From positions 1 through 64,000 of the forward strand of contig JALUYI010000023.1 of the NCBI GenBank assembly GCA_027013095.1: a DNA stretch of 64,000 nucleotides. Direction: 5' to 3'. This DNA is from Paracoccaceae bacterium (GTDB lineage Bacteria; Pseudomonadota; Alphaproteobacteria; Rhodobacterales; Rhodobacteraceae). Shown in pieces: positions 50,839 through 58,628 of this stretch. Position 1 is the first letter of the stretch; every line of letters starts with the position of its first letter. The notes beneath the pieces are model-generated. The model saw only the letters and a program-made list of their open reading frames with translations, did not search any database and was not told the DNA's origin. Made by a program: the position numbers and the translations under genes.

Positions 50839-52428
50839 CTATTCTGCCACCCAGCCCGGGCGTATGCCCGGCCCACTGACCCCGGCGCCCCGGGCGGGCA
50901 TCCGCGCAATTTCATAGCCCTGATTAAACGCCGCCCGGGTCACCAGCGCAAACTTGAACCGCCACCCCGTCAACAGCGCCAACGCCCCGGCCACGCCCAG
51001 CGACGCAGGGGTCAGAAACGCAGCACTGACCAGAACAAGGATGATCGCCTGCCCCAGCCCGGCCAGGGCAAGGGGCGTCTCATCCAGCTCAGCCAGCGCT
51101 GCCTTTGGCGCCCCCCCATGGCCCAAGGCGCGGCGATAAACCTGCCACAGGGCAAAGCGCAGGACGACAAGGGCAAACAAACCACCCGCCAGCCAGCCGT
51201 GATGCAATAGGCCAATATCAACGCCAGCGAGGGCCTGATCAATCAAGGCCACGACGGCAAACAGCCCGGCGCCTTCGGTCAGGCCGGTGACAACGATCAG
51301 GGGCACGATCTGTTTTTGCCGCCACAGCGGAATACCTCGGGCGGCGCGCAGAATACGGGCCTGCGCATAGACAAAGGCAAACGCAAACGGGGCGGCCAAC
51401 AGCAGCAGCGCCAAGGCCCCGGTCAACCATGCCAGCCCGCCCAGCGCGAAATACGCCAGCGCAATGCCCGCCTCACGGCTCATCCAGCTTTGCGCGGGGT
51501 GACGAAAAACGTTGAGAAACCGCCACGGGCGCCCGATCTCCAGCCAAACGCAGCCCAGCCCGGCACCGACAAGCGCCAGTCCCAGAAACACCGCCGACCA
51601 CATCGGCGGCGCGATCAAACCGTAAAGGGCCGCTGCGATCAGCAGCCCGCTTCCGGCCCCGCCAAAAATGAAATTGCCCACCGCGCGCCAGTCCCAGCTG
51701 TGCTGCAGGCGGGGCAAAACCGCGGCCATTCCCGCCGGCTCGGCAACCATAGGAGCGGGTTCGATCGGGGCAGTCTGGCCGATCTCGCCATCATAAAGGT
51801 AGTAAATTCCCGGGCCGGTACCCAGATCCTCGTGCATCCGAAAATGCCGGTTCTCGCGCAACAGGGTCGAGACATTGCTGTCGGCATCCTCGATATCGCC
51901 AAAGGTCAGCGCCCCGGCGATACACGAGTTGACACAGGCCGGCGTCGCCTCGGGATCGATACCGGGAACCAACCCGGCGGCCATCCCCGCGTCGATCCGC
52001 TCAACGCAAAAGGTGCATTTCTGGGCCACCCCGAGGCGCGCCGGATCGTCTCGCAAACGCTCATGGCGCATGCGCTCACCCCCATAGGCATTCGCCGGCG
52101 CATCGACACGAAACCGCGCCTGATAGGGGCAGGCGATGGCGCAATATGCGCAGCCGATGCAGATGTCGTAATCGATCGTGACGATCCCGTCGGCGCGTTT
52201 GCGCGTCGCCGTCGAGGGGCAGACCTCAAGGCACGGCGGCTCATCACAATGCATGCAGCCTACCGGCACAAAGGCGCGGCTGACCTCGGGGAACTCACCC
52301 ACCTCGAAATCCAGCACCTTGCGCCACTGTATTCCCGGCGCGGTGGCGTTTTGGTGTTTGCAGGCCGACGTGCAGGTCTGACACCCCACGCAACGGTTCA
52401 GGTCAGCAACAATTGCATAGCGGGTCAT
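50839..52428 (-). CDS. Fused ferredoxin-type electron-transfer subunit and DmsC/NrfD-type membrane anchor (PadC-PadD-like)
   Basis: A 529-residue fusion. Residues 1-200 hold four [4Fe-4S] cysteine clusters of the DmsB type (CVGCQTCTSACKHQN, CMHCDEPPCLEVCP, CIGCAYCAIACP, CTFC plus a later CVNSC). After a linker, residues 245-529 are a polytopic DmsC-like anchor with about eight membrane helices for quinone reduction. In related complexes (DMSO reductase, SoeBC, phenylacetyl-CoA:acceptor oxidoreductase PadC and PadD) these are usually separate genes. ATG overlaps the stop of the Mo-subunit gene by 4 bp. It passes electrons from the catalytic subunit to the quinone pool. Confidence 0.85.
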   Translation of the reverse strand: MTRYAIVADLNRCVGCQTCTSACKHQNATAPGIQWRKVLDFEVGEFPEVSRAFVPVGCMHCDEPPCLEVCPSTATRKRADGIVTIDYDICIGCAYCAIACPYQARFRVDAPANAYGGERMRHERLRDDPARLGVAQKCTFCVERIDAGMAAGLVPGIDPEATPACVNSCIAGALTFGDIEDADSNVSTLLRENRHFRMHEDLGTGPGIYYLYDGEIGQTAPIEPAPMVAEPAGMAAVLPRLQHSWDWRAVGNFIFGGAGSGLLIAAALYGLIAPPMWSAVFLGLALVGAGLGCVWLEIGRPWRFLNVFRHPAQSWMSREAGIALAYFALGGLAWLTGALALLLLAAPFAFAFVYAQARILRAARGIPLWRQKQIVPLIVVTGLTEGAGLFAVVALIDQALAGVDIGLLHHGWLAGGLFALVVLRFALWQVYRRALGHGGAPKAALAELDETPLALAGLGQAIILVLVSAAFLTPASLGVAGALALLTGWRFKFALVTRAAFNQGYEIARMPARGAGVSGPGIRPGWVAE

Positions 52429-55163
52429 GGTGCAGCCCCGATCGGGGTAACCGAGGCACGCACCAGATCTGCCCCCGAGCCCGTTGCGTCAGTCAATGCC
52501 AGCAGCATCGGCATCAGCGCATTCATGCTGGGGCGCTGCAGTTCCTTGGCATAGGGGGTTTTCCAGTGATCGAACTGCCCCAGCATCAACAAGGTATCAG
52601 GGCGAATCCCCTGACGCAGGCTGACGGCCCCGCGGGTCTTGCCGCTGGGAGACGCGATCTCGACCAGGTCACCCTCTCTCAGGCCCAGTCGCGCCGCCGC
52701 CTTGGGGTTCATTACCACACCGGCATGACCGGCAATATTGCGCGCAACCTCGTCAATCATCTGTATCCCCGCATTTCCACCCCATGAATATTGCATCGAG
52801 CGCGCGGTCAGAACCCAGAATGGATAGTCGTCAATCCTGACCTCAAAAGCATCCTCGAGCGCCTGCGCCCAAAGCCCGGGGAGGTCCTGCCAATGGGGCA
52901 TCGGCTCATATTCCTTCAACTGGCGATCCCACCATGTTATGCCCGCCTCGTGCAGACGTGCGCCCAACTGCTGGCCAATGCGCATCAGGCGTTCCTGATA
53001 GGGCAGTTCAAACCGCAGGCCCTGGTCCTTGAGCGCCGGATACAGATACCATTGCAGGCGCGGGAATTTTTTTACGCGAAAGCCGTGCTTGCGGTAGTAG
53101 TCCAGCCCCTGCGATTGCGCGCCGCCGGTCAACTCGGCGCTGGCGGCGCGGCAGATCGCATCCCAGATTTCCTCGGGCGGGTGCGGCTGCTCGGGGGGCA
53201 GCGAAAAATCATACCCCTCGCCAAACAGACGCACTCCGGCGGCCCCCTTGTTGATTGCGGCATTGTATTTTTCCAGCAAACCGGTGCGGCGCGCCAACTC
53301 GGTCGATATCCAGCTGAAATCCCGCGCCTCCCCCTGTGGCGGGCTGGCCGGATCGCGCAGCGCAAAACCCTGATACTCCCAGAATTGCTCGACATATTTC
53401 GAGCCACCGATACGGATCAGCTGCAATCCCTCAAGGTCGGTGCATTCGGGCAGCAGAATATCCGCAGTGTGGTTTGTCTCATCCATCGTGTAGGCAAAAC
53501 AGACCGTGAAGGGGAAATTCGACATCGCGTCCAGAACCGCGCCCGTATCCCAGAATGAAATCGCCGGATTGGTGCGATAGACGAACCAGACATCAGGGGG
53601 CGTGGGTTTTGGCAGGTGGTCAAAGCCCTTCTTTTGCATCATCCAGGCCAGATGGGTTGGCCCCAGCGCCTGCGACCATGGCGAATTGGCCGCCAAGGGC
53701 ACCAACGTCTGATGCGCATGGCGGGTGGTCGAACGCTTGTGCCACGTCTCTTTTTCCGTCGGGTTCATCGGGTAGAACATGAACCCGTCCGGCCCCGGCG
53801 TGACGCTGCTCCAGCGGTTGTCGGCCGGGCGATTCAGACGCACCGTTGTTCCCAGCGTACCGCCGGGCACCTCAAGCCCACCGATCAGACAGGCCATCAA
53901 AGTGCGGGCCCAGACGCATTCATAGCCCCCCCATCCGTTGTTGACGGTCTTGCCCAGCGAGATCGCCACCGGCCGGAACGGTAGGCGCCGACCCTCAATC
54001 TCGATGGTTTCACCGACATGGGCGTGATCCAGAAACGCCTCGGCCGTGTCCCGAATATCCTCCGCCGGCACGTCGCAAATCTCAGCCGCCCAGACCGGGC
54101 TGTAGGGCTCAACATGGGCGATCAGATGGGAAAACGCCGGTCGGGTCGGAATGTTTTCGTGGCTCCAGCGCTGCTCATCGGCACCATCCTCGCGCCCGGA
54201 GGCGACAAACTCACCCTCCAGCGCCGGGTCGAGATCGGGGCTGTCAAAGGGGCGGGCAGTGGCGGTTTTCAGATCCCAGACCAACGGCTTGCCGCTGTCG
54301 GGATCACGCAGATAAAAGCCGTTTGGCGCGATCAGATAGGGCGAGGATGTCATCTCTTTCAGAAACGGCAGATCCAGTCGCTCACGCGGCGCGCTGTAAA
54401 GCAGATGATGCAGCATCGCAAACAGGAATGCCGCGTCCGTCTTGGGGCGGATCGGCACCCATTTGGCCGAGCAGGCGCCGGTGACGCTGAGGTGGGGCTC
54501 GACCTGAATTCGCCTGATCCCGCGCGCTCGCGCATCGGCGTGGCGCCGGATTCCGCATACCCCGCCCGAGGCCTCGACATTGGCACCAAAAGAGATCACC
54601 AGCTCGCAGAGCGGCGTATCCGGCGAAACCGTAAAGGCCCGGTGCCAGAGCTCGCCATAAAGATGTTCGGAATGGTAGCACTTGACGCCCTGCCCCGAGC
54701 CAAAGCTCATGTCTACGGGGCCCCAGGCGGCCAGAAAGGCCGGGAAGGTGCCCATATAGGCGGTCGGCGTCCCGCCACCGCCAAAGCTGGCCGCCACCCG
54801 GGGAAAGCCGCTTTCATCGGTCAGCCCGTCAGCGCGCGCCTGCTTCAGCCGTGCGGCGATGGCATCCAGCGCCTCGTCCCAGCTGACCGGCCGGAATCCG
54901 GGGTCCTGATCGCGGCCCTTTTTTGGGTTTGTACGCATCATCGGTGTCAGAATCCGGTTCGGATTGTGGGTTTTCTGGATCAGCCCAAAGGCCTTGACGC
55001 AAACCTTGCCACCGGCAGGGTGAATTTCGGCGGCTTCATCGTTGGGGCCAACCTGATAGGGCACGCCGTTGCGGGTTTTGACCTTCAGCAGATCGGGGCC
55101 TGCCACGCATTGATAGCAATAGGACCAGCGCCCGTCTGATGGTGTGTCTGCGTTTTGCTGCAT
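52425..55163 (-). CDS. Molybdopterin oxidoreductase catalytic subunit, PadB-like
   Basis: A 912-residue DMSO-reductase-superfamily protein. No twin-arginine signal is present, so it is cytoplasmic. The N-terminal FS0 region has Cys16, Cys19 and Cys55 (SYCYQCVAGPD and GGKVCVKAFG), with Asp24 where a third Cys often stands. GSGQGVKCYHSEH contains Cys162, a candidate Mo ligand. The C-terminal molydop-binding domain (MNPKAAARLGLREGDLVEIA) is clear. With the adjacent FeS/anchor fusion, PaaK and a thioesterase, the best analogue known to me is phenylacetyl-CoA:acceptor oxidoreductase (phenylacetyl-CoA to phenylglyoxylate). Sulfite or polysulfide enzymes are alternatives. GTG 55169 is a possible earlier start. 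Confidence 0.8.
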   Translation of the reverse strand: MQQNADTPSDGRWSYCYQCVAGPDLLKVKTRNGVPYQVGPNDEAAEIHPAGGKVCVKAFGLIQKTHNPNRILTPMMRTNPKKGRDQDPGFRPVSWDEALDAIAARLKQARADGLTDESGFPRVAASFGGGGTPTAYMGTFPAFLAAWGPVDMSFGSGQGVKCYHSEHLYGELWHRAFTVSPDTPLCELVISFGANVEASGGVCGIRRHADARARGIRRIQVEPHLSVTGACSAKWVPIRPKTDAAFLFAMLHHLLYSAPRERLDLPFLKEMTSSPYLIAPNGFYLRDPDSGKPLVWDLKTATARPFDSPDLDPALEGEFVASGREDGADEQRWSHENIPTRPAFSHLIAHVEPYSPVWAAEICDVPAEDIRDTAEAFLDHAHVGETIEIEGRRLPFRPVAISLGKTVNNGWGGYECVWARTLMACLIGGLEVPGGTLGTTVRLNRPADNRWSSVTPGPDGFMFYPMNPTEKETWHKRSTTRHAHQTLVPLAANSPWSQALGPTHLAWMMQKKGFDHLPKPTPPDVWFVYRTNPAISFWDTGAVLDAMSNFPFTVCFAYTMDETNHTADILLPECTDLEGLQLIRIGGSKYVEQFWEYQGFALRDPASPPQGEARDFSWISTELARRTGLLEKYNAAINKGAAGVRLFGEGYDFSLPPEQPHPPEEIWDAICRAASAELTGGAQSQGLDYYRKHGFRVKKFPRLQWYLYPALKDQGLRFELPYQERLMRIGQQLGARLHEAGITWWDRQLKEYEPMPHWQDLPGLWAQALEDAFEVRIDDYPFWVLTARSMQYSWGGNAGIQMIDEVARNIAGHAGVVMNPKAAARLGLREGDLVEIASPSGKTRGAVSLRQGIRPDTLLMLGQFDHWKTPYAKELQRPSMNALMPMLLALTDATGSGADLVRASVTPIGAAP

Positions 55164-55200
55164 GTGCACTGGCCCTCCCTGCCGCGCCGATCAGATGCGC

Positions 55201-55608
55201 TCAACCCTTGGACAGGCGCGCCGCCTTGGCCCGAAGGCGTGCCTTGGTCTTGTCCAGATTGACGACAAAGCGCTCATGGGTTCCGCTGCAGATATCCTCA
55301 AGCGCGTCGCGGGCGCTGACCTCGAAAACCACGCGCGGCCCCTCGATTTGGGAAATCATCACGTCGATCGTGACTGCCATCCCCAACAGCGTTGGCGCGG
55401 TGTGAAGGATGGAAACTCTGGTGCCGACGGAATCGGTCCCCTCAGGGGTATTTTCAACAATCAGATCCCGGCAGGCATGTTCGATATCTGCAATCAGGGA
55501 TGGGGTCGAATAGACACGGGCCTCCTCGCCCATGAAGTCGATGGTTTGCTCTGGCGTGACTGTCAGCGATCTGGTTTTCCTTGCGCCGGTCTGCAGGTGC
55601 TGGCTCAT
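55201..55608 (-). CDS. Hotdog-fold thioesterase, FlK-like
   Basis: A 135-residue hotdog-fold acyl-CoA thioesterase of the fluoroacetyl-CoA thioesterase-like family. Seen: STPSLIADIEHACRDL (central helix), GTRVSILHTAPTLLGMAVTI with the conserved His, and VVFEVSARDALEDICSGTHE. Known members hydrolyse short or aryl acyl-CoA. It is first in the four-gene molybdoenzyme/ligase cluster, 37 bp before the Mo-subunit gene, so it may release free acid from an aryl-acyl-CoA or prevent CoA trapping (inference). ATG 55608 with AGGG upstream is the only good start. Confidence 0.8.
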   Translation of the reverse strand: MSQHLQTGARKTRSLTVTPEQTIDFMGEEARVYSTPSLIADIEHACRDLIVENTPEGTDSVGTRVSILHTAPTLLGMAVTIDVMISQIEGPRVVFEVSARDALEDICSGTHERFVVNLDKTKARLRAKAARLSKG

Positions 55609-55635
55609 GATTGTAGCCCTGTTGGTTGATTCTCA

Positions 55636-55647
55636 GCTTAATTAAGC
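55636..55647. promoter_or_regulatory. 12-bp perfect palindrome in divergent promoter region
   Basis: GCTTAATTAAGC is a perfect palindrome 28 bp upstream of the thioesterase start, in an A/T-rich patch between the molybdoenzyme cluster and the alpha-hydroxy-acid dehydrogenase gene. Its placement near the start suggests an operator for a regulator encoded elsewhere. Confidence 0.35.
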
Positions 55648-55780
55648 ATAACAGTACGTCATTACATATTTTATCTCAACACAAGATTTCACCACCCGTT
55701 TCAAACCGCGCGCGCCACATTGCAACGCTGCCAAACGCGGGATATGGAGAAAGGGACAGCCATTCAGCGGAGGCCCGATC

Positions 55781-56944
55781 ATGCCCGTCATCACCTGCAT
55801 CGAAGATTTGCGCGCGCTCTACAAACGCCGAGTCCCGCGGATGTTTTACGATTACGCCGAGACCGGCAGCTGGACCGAGCAGACCTTCCATGAGAACGTC
55901 ACCGATTTCCAGAAGATCTATTTCCGCCAGCGCGTAGCAACGGACATGGAGGGGCGCTCGACCGCGACCCGGATGATCGGTCAGGATGTGGCGATGCCTG
56001 TGGCCCTGTCACCGGTCGGGCTGACCGGGATGCAATGCGCCGATGGCGAGATCAAGGCGGCGCGGGCGGCGGAGAAATTCGGCGTGCCGTTTACCCTGTC
56101 CACAATGTCGATCTGCTCGATCGAGGATGTTGCCGCCGCGACAACCAAGCCGTTCTGGTTCCAGCTGTACGTGATGCGCGACGAGGGGTTCCTGCGTGAC
56201 ATCATCGCCCGCGCAAAGGCCGCCAAATGTTCGGCGCTGGTGTTGACGCTGGATTTGCAAATTCTCGGGCAACGGCACAAGGATCTGAAAAACGGCCTGT
56301 CTGCGCCGCCCAAGCTGACGTTTGGCAATCTTGTAAATATGGCAACCAAGCTGCGCTGGGGGCTGGGGATGTTGGGGACCCGGCGTCGGGGCTTTGGCAA
56401 TATCGTGGGGCATGTGAAAAATCTGGACGACGACAGTTCGCTGTTTGAGTGGGTCGGCAGCCAGTTCGACCCCAAGCTGGACTGGAACGCGGTCGAAAAG
56501 ATCAAAGACATGTGGGGCGGACCGCTGATCCTGAAAGGGATACAGGATCCGGGCGATGCCCTTCGCGCGGCTGAGTCCGGGGCTGACGCCCTGATCGTCT
56601 CGAACCACGGCGGCCGGCAATTGGACGGCGCGCTCAGCTCAATCCGGGCGCTGCCGGATATTGTCGATGCGGTTGGCGCGAACATCGAGGTTCACATGGA
56701 CGGGGGTATCCGCACCGGGCAGGACATTCTGAAGGCGGTCGCACTGGGCGCCAAGGGGGTCTATATCGGCCGCAGCTATATCTATGGGCTGGGGGCAATG
56801 GGCGAAGCCGGCGTTTACACCGCGTTGGAGCTGTTGCACCGCGAGCTGGACCTGTCGATGGCCTTTTGCGGCCACAAGAATATCAACGATGTGGACCAGA
56901 ACATCCTGATGGTTCCCAAAGACTTTCACGGCGACTGGCTGTAA
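55781..56944 (+). CDS. FMN-dependent alpha-hydroxy-acid dehydrogenase (LldD/MdlB family)
   Basis: A 387-residue TIM-barrel flavoenzyme oxidising L-lactate or other alpha-hydroxy acids such as mandelate. FMN and catalytic motifs: N-terminal YDYAETGSWTE, ALSPVGLTGMQ, FQLYVMRD, TLDLQILGQRHKD, and the active-site SNHGGRQLDGALSS with the catalytic His. GGIRTGQDILKAVALGAKGV binds the phosphate. Full length for the family and no membrane segment of the LldD loop type is obvious. L-lactate dehydrogenase is the usual annotation; a mandelate-type substrate is possible because the divergent neighbours look like aryl-acetyl-CoA chemistry (inference). Confidence 0.88.
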   Translation: MPVITCIEDLRALYKRRVPRMFYDYAETGSWTEQTFHENVTDFQKIYFRQRVATDMEGRSTATRMIGQDVAMPVALSPVGLTGMQCADGEIKAARAAEKFGVPFTLSTMSICSIEDVAAATTKPFWFQLYVMRDEGFLRDIIARAKAAKCSALVLTLDLQILGQRHKDLKNGLSAPPKLTFGNLVNMATKLRWGLGMLGTRRRGFGNIVGHVKNLDDDSSLFEWVGSQFDPKLDWNAVEKIKDMWGGPLILKGIQDPGDALRAAESGADALIVSNHGGRQLDGALSSIRALPDIVDAVGANIEVHMDGGIRTGQDILKAVALGAKGVYIGRSYIYGLGAMGEAGVYTALELLHRELDLSMAFCGHKNINDVDQNILMVPKDFHGDWL

Positions 56945-56973
56945 TCGGGGGCCCTGCCCCCCGTCCCTTGCGG

Positions 56974-57010
56974 GCCTCCCCCCGGGAGTATTTGCACAAA
57001 GAAGAAAGAG
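56974..57010 (+). repeat. Intergenic sequence resembling a recurrent Rhodobacterales 3' motif
   Basis: Just after the dehydrogenase stop, a GC-rich stretch leads into CCCCGGGAGTATTTGCACAAA and then GAAGAAAG. From memory, sequences of the form CCCCGGGAGTATTT-N-AAGAAG recur downstream of genes in Rhodobacteraceae genomes. Only one copy was seen in this window. Confidence 0.35.
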
Positions 57011-57075
57011 GCGGCGCCGGAATCTGCAAGCCGCCCCTTTTCAAGCCCGCAGAAACCTTTTATAGGAGCGGCTTC

Positions 57076-57114
57076 ATGCGGCCTTGCACCCTTGGAGGAA
57101 GGCTGCTCATTTAA
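57076..57114 (+). CDS. Possible 12-codon leader peptide upstream of rplY
   Basis: ATG 57076 has AGGAG seven bases upstream and opens a 12-codon frame ([12 protein letters not shown]) that stops at 57112-57114, 17 bp before the rplY start. The frame itself contains a GGAGGAAGG Shine-Dalgarno-like stretch. It could be a translated leader that affects rplY initiation, or chance. Confidence 0.3.
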   Translation: MRPCTLGGRLLI

Positions 57115-57131
57115 CCAGATGGAGAATTCCG

Positions 57132-57776
57132 ATGGCTGGACAGATTCCAGATCTTATTGCCACGGTGCGTGCGGGGACAGGCAAGGGGGCCGCCCGCCAA
57201 GCGCGTCGTGAGGGGATGGTCCCCGGTGTGGTCTATGGTGGCGGACAGGACCCGCAGCCAATCAACATCAAGTTCAACGTCCTGTTGAAACACCTGAAAG
57301 CGGGCAAGTTCCTGTCAACGTTGTTTAACCTGAAAATTGACGGGCAAGACGACGTTCGCGTAATCTGCCGCGGTGTTCAGCGCGACGTGGTCAAGGACCT
57401 GCCGACCCATATCGACCTGATGCGTTTGCACCGGACCTCGCGGATCAACCTCTATATCCCGGTTGAGTTCATCGGCGAAGATGTCAGCGTCGGCCTGAAA
57501 CGCGGCGGCGTCCTGACCGTCGTGCGCGGCGAAGTGGAGCTGAAGGTGACCGCGGGTGACATTCCTGAAAAACTGGTCGTCGATCTGACCAACCACGATG
57601 TCGGTGACGTGATCCACATGTCCGAGATTGACCTGCCGGAAGGCACGCGGCCCATGATCACCGACCGGGACTTTGTCATTGCCAATATCGCGGCGCCCTC
57701 CAGCCTGCGCTCGTCTGACGATGATGAGGATGAGGGCGAAACCGAAGAGGTCGTGGCCGAGGCCGCTGAAGAGTAG
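57132..57776 (+). CDS. rplY: 50S ribosomal protein L25/general stress protein Ctc
   Basis: A 214-residue long-form L25 (TL5/Ctc): N-terminal 5S-rRNA-binding L25 domain ([21 protein letters not shown] near residues 16-36) and a C-terminal beta domain, ending in a very acidic tail ([19 protein letters not shown]). ATG 57132 matches the family start and has GGAGA upstream. It precedes pth, a common pairing in alphaproteobacteria. A hairpin lies between the two genes. Confidence 0.95.
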   Translation: MAGQIPDLIATVRAGTGKGAARQARREGMVPGVVYGGGQDPQPINIKFNVLLKHLKAGKFLSTLFNLKIDGQDDVRVICRGVQRDVVKDLPTHIDLMRLHRTSRINLYIPVEFIGEDVSVGLKRGGVLTVVRGEVELKVTAGDIPEKLVVDLTNHDVGDVIHMSEIDLPEGTRPMITDRDFVIANIAAPSSLRSSDDDEDEGETEEVVAEAAEE

Positions 57777-57809
57777 CTCGTCACCACGGATGACGCATGT
57801 TAGAACAGG

Positions 57810-57839
57810 CGCGTCGGCCCCACTGGCCGGCGCGTTTAT
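57810..57839 (+). terminator. Hairpin between rplY and pth (terminator or attenuator)
   Basis: CGCGTCGGCC (57810-57819) pairs with GGCCGGCGCG (57825-57834) with one G-U pair and a 5-base loop, followed by TTTATGGTTTT. It lies 24 bp before pth, so it may partly terminate rplY transcription and lower pth expression. Confidence 0.55.
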
Positions 57840-57857
57840 GGTTTTACCGGGCGAAAC

Positions 57858-58538
57858 ATGAAGCTGTTCGTTGGACTTGGAAATCCGGGCGAGAAATATT
57901 CCCGCAACCGGCATAACATCGGCTATATGGCGCTGGACCGGATTGCCGGGGATCATCGCTTTGGTCCGTGGCGGAACAAGTTTCAGGGCGAGTTAAGCGA
58001 AGGGCGGCTGGGGCAGAGCAAGGTGATGTTGCTCAAACCGACAACCTTCATGAACCTCTCGGGACAGTCGGTGGGGGCCGCTCTGCGGTTTTTCAAGCTG
58101 GAACCGGCTGAGGTGATCGTGTTTCACGATGAACTGGATCTGGCTCCGGGCAAGCTGCGCCTGAAACAGGGCGGCGGCCATGCCGGGCATAACGGGTTGC
58201 GCTCGATCCATCAGCATATCGGGCCCGATTATGCCCGGGTACGTCTGGGAATTGGCCATCCTGGCCACAAGGACCGGGTTGCCGCCTATGTCTTAAGCAA
58301 CTTTGCCAAATCGGATCAGGACTGGCTGGAGGATCTCCTTAACGGCATTTCCAAGGGTGCGCCTGAGCTGGCCGACGGGGCGGGAGATCGTTTCATGAAT
58401 ACGGTTGCGTTGGCCACCGTACCGCAGCGCCCCTCGGGAGGGACACGTACAAAGGTGCAGACGCAGCCCTCGACGCCCGCGACAGCGACGGCGGACACGC
58501 GCACGCCGCTGCAAAAGCTTGCGGACAAGTTCAAGTGA
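57858..58538 (+). CDS. pth: Peptidyl-tRNA hydrolase
   Basis: A 226-residue cytosolic enzyme that releases tRNA from prematurely dropped peptidyl-tRNA. Motifs: FVGLGNPGEKYSRNRHNIGY with the catalytic His (residue 20), KPTTFMNLSGQSV, HDELDLAPGKLRLKQGGGHA with the catalytic Asp, and GHNGLRSI. It exceeds the usual 190 residues by a Thr/Ala-rich C-terminal extension of about 35 residues, typical of Rhodobacterales. ATG 57858 begins the conserved sequence. Confidence 0.96.
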   Translation: MKLFVGLGNPGEKYSRNRHNIGYMALDRIAGDHRFGPWRNKFQGELSEGRLGQSKVMLLKPTTFMNLSGQSVGAALRFFKLEPAEVIVFHDELDLAPGKLRLKQGGGHAGHNGLRSIHQHIGPDYARVRLGIGHPGHKDRVAAYVLSNFAKSDQDWLEDLLNGISKGAPELADGAGDRFMNTVALATVPQRPSGGTRTKVQTQPSTPATATADTRTPLQKLADKFK

Positions 58539-58628
58539 TGCGCCGTGTCTTTGCGGTGCAGTGTTTCAGAGGGTTGAGGCCATAGAGGGCGCCAGCGGTC
58601 TAACAAAACGGGAGCGAGGCTGAGTTTC

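Noticed and set aside
51316-55139. Plus-strand frames (about 370-410 codons) opposite the FeS/anchor and molybdopterin genes
   Set aside because: Shadows without motifs; the minus-strand proteins have intact cysteine clusters and conserved domains.
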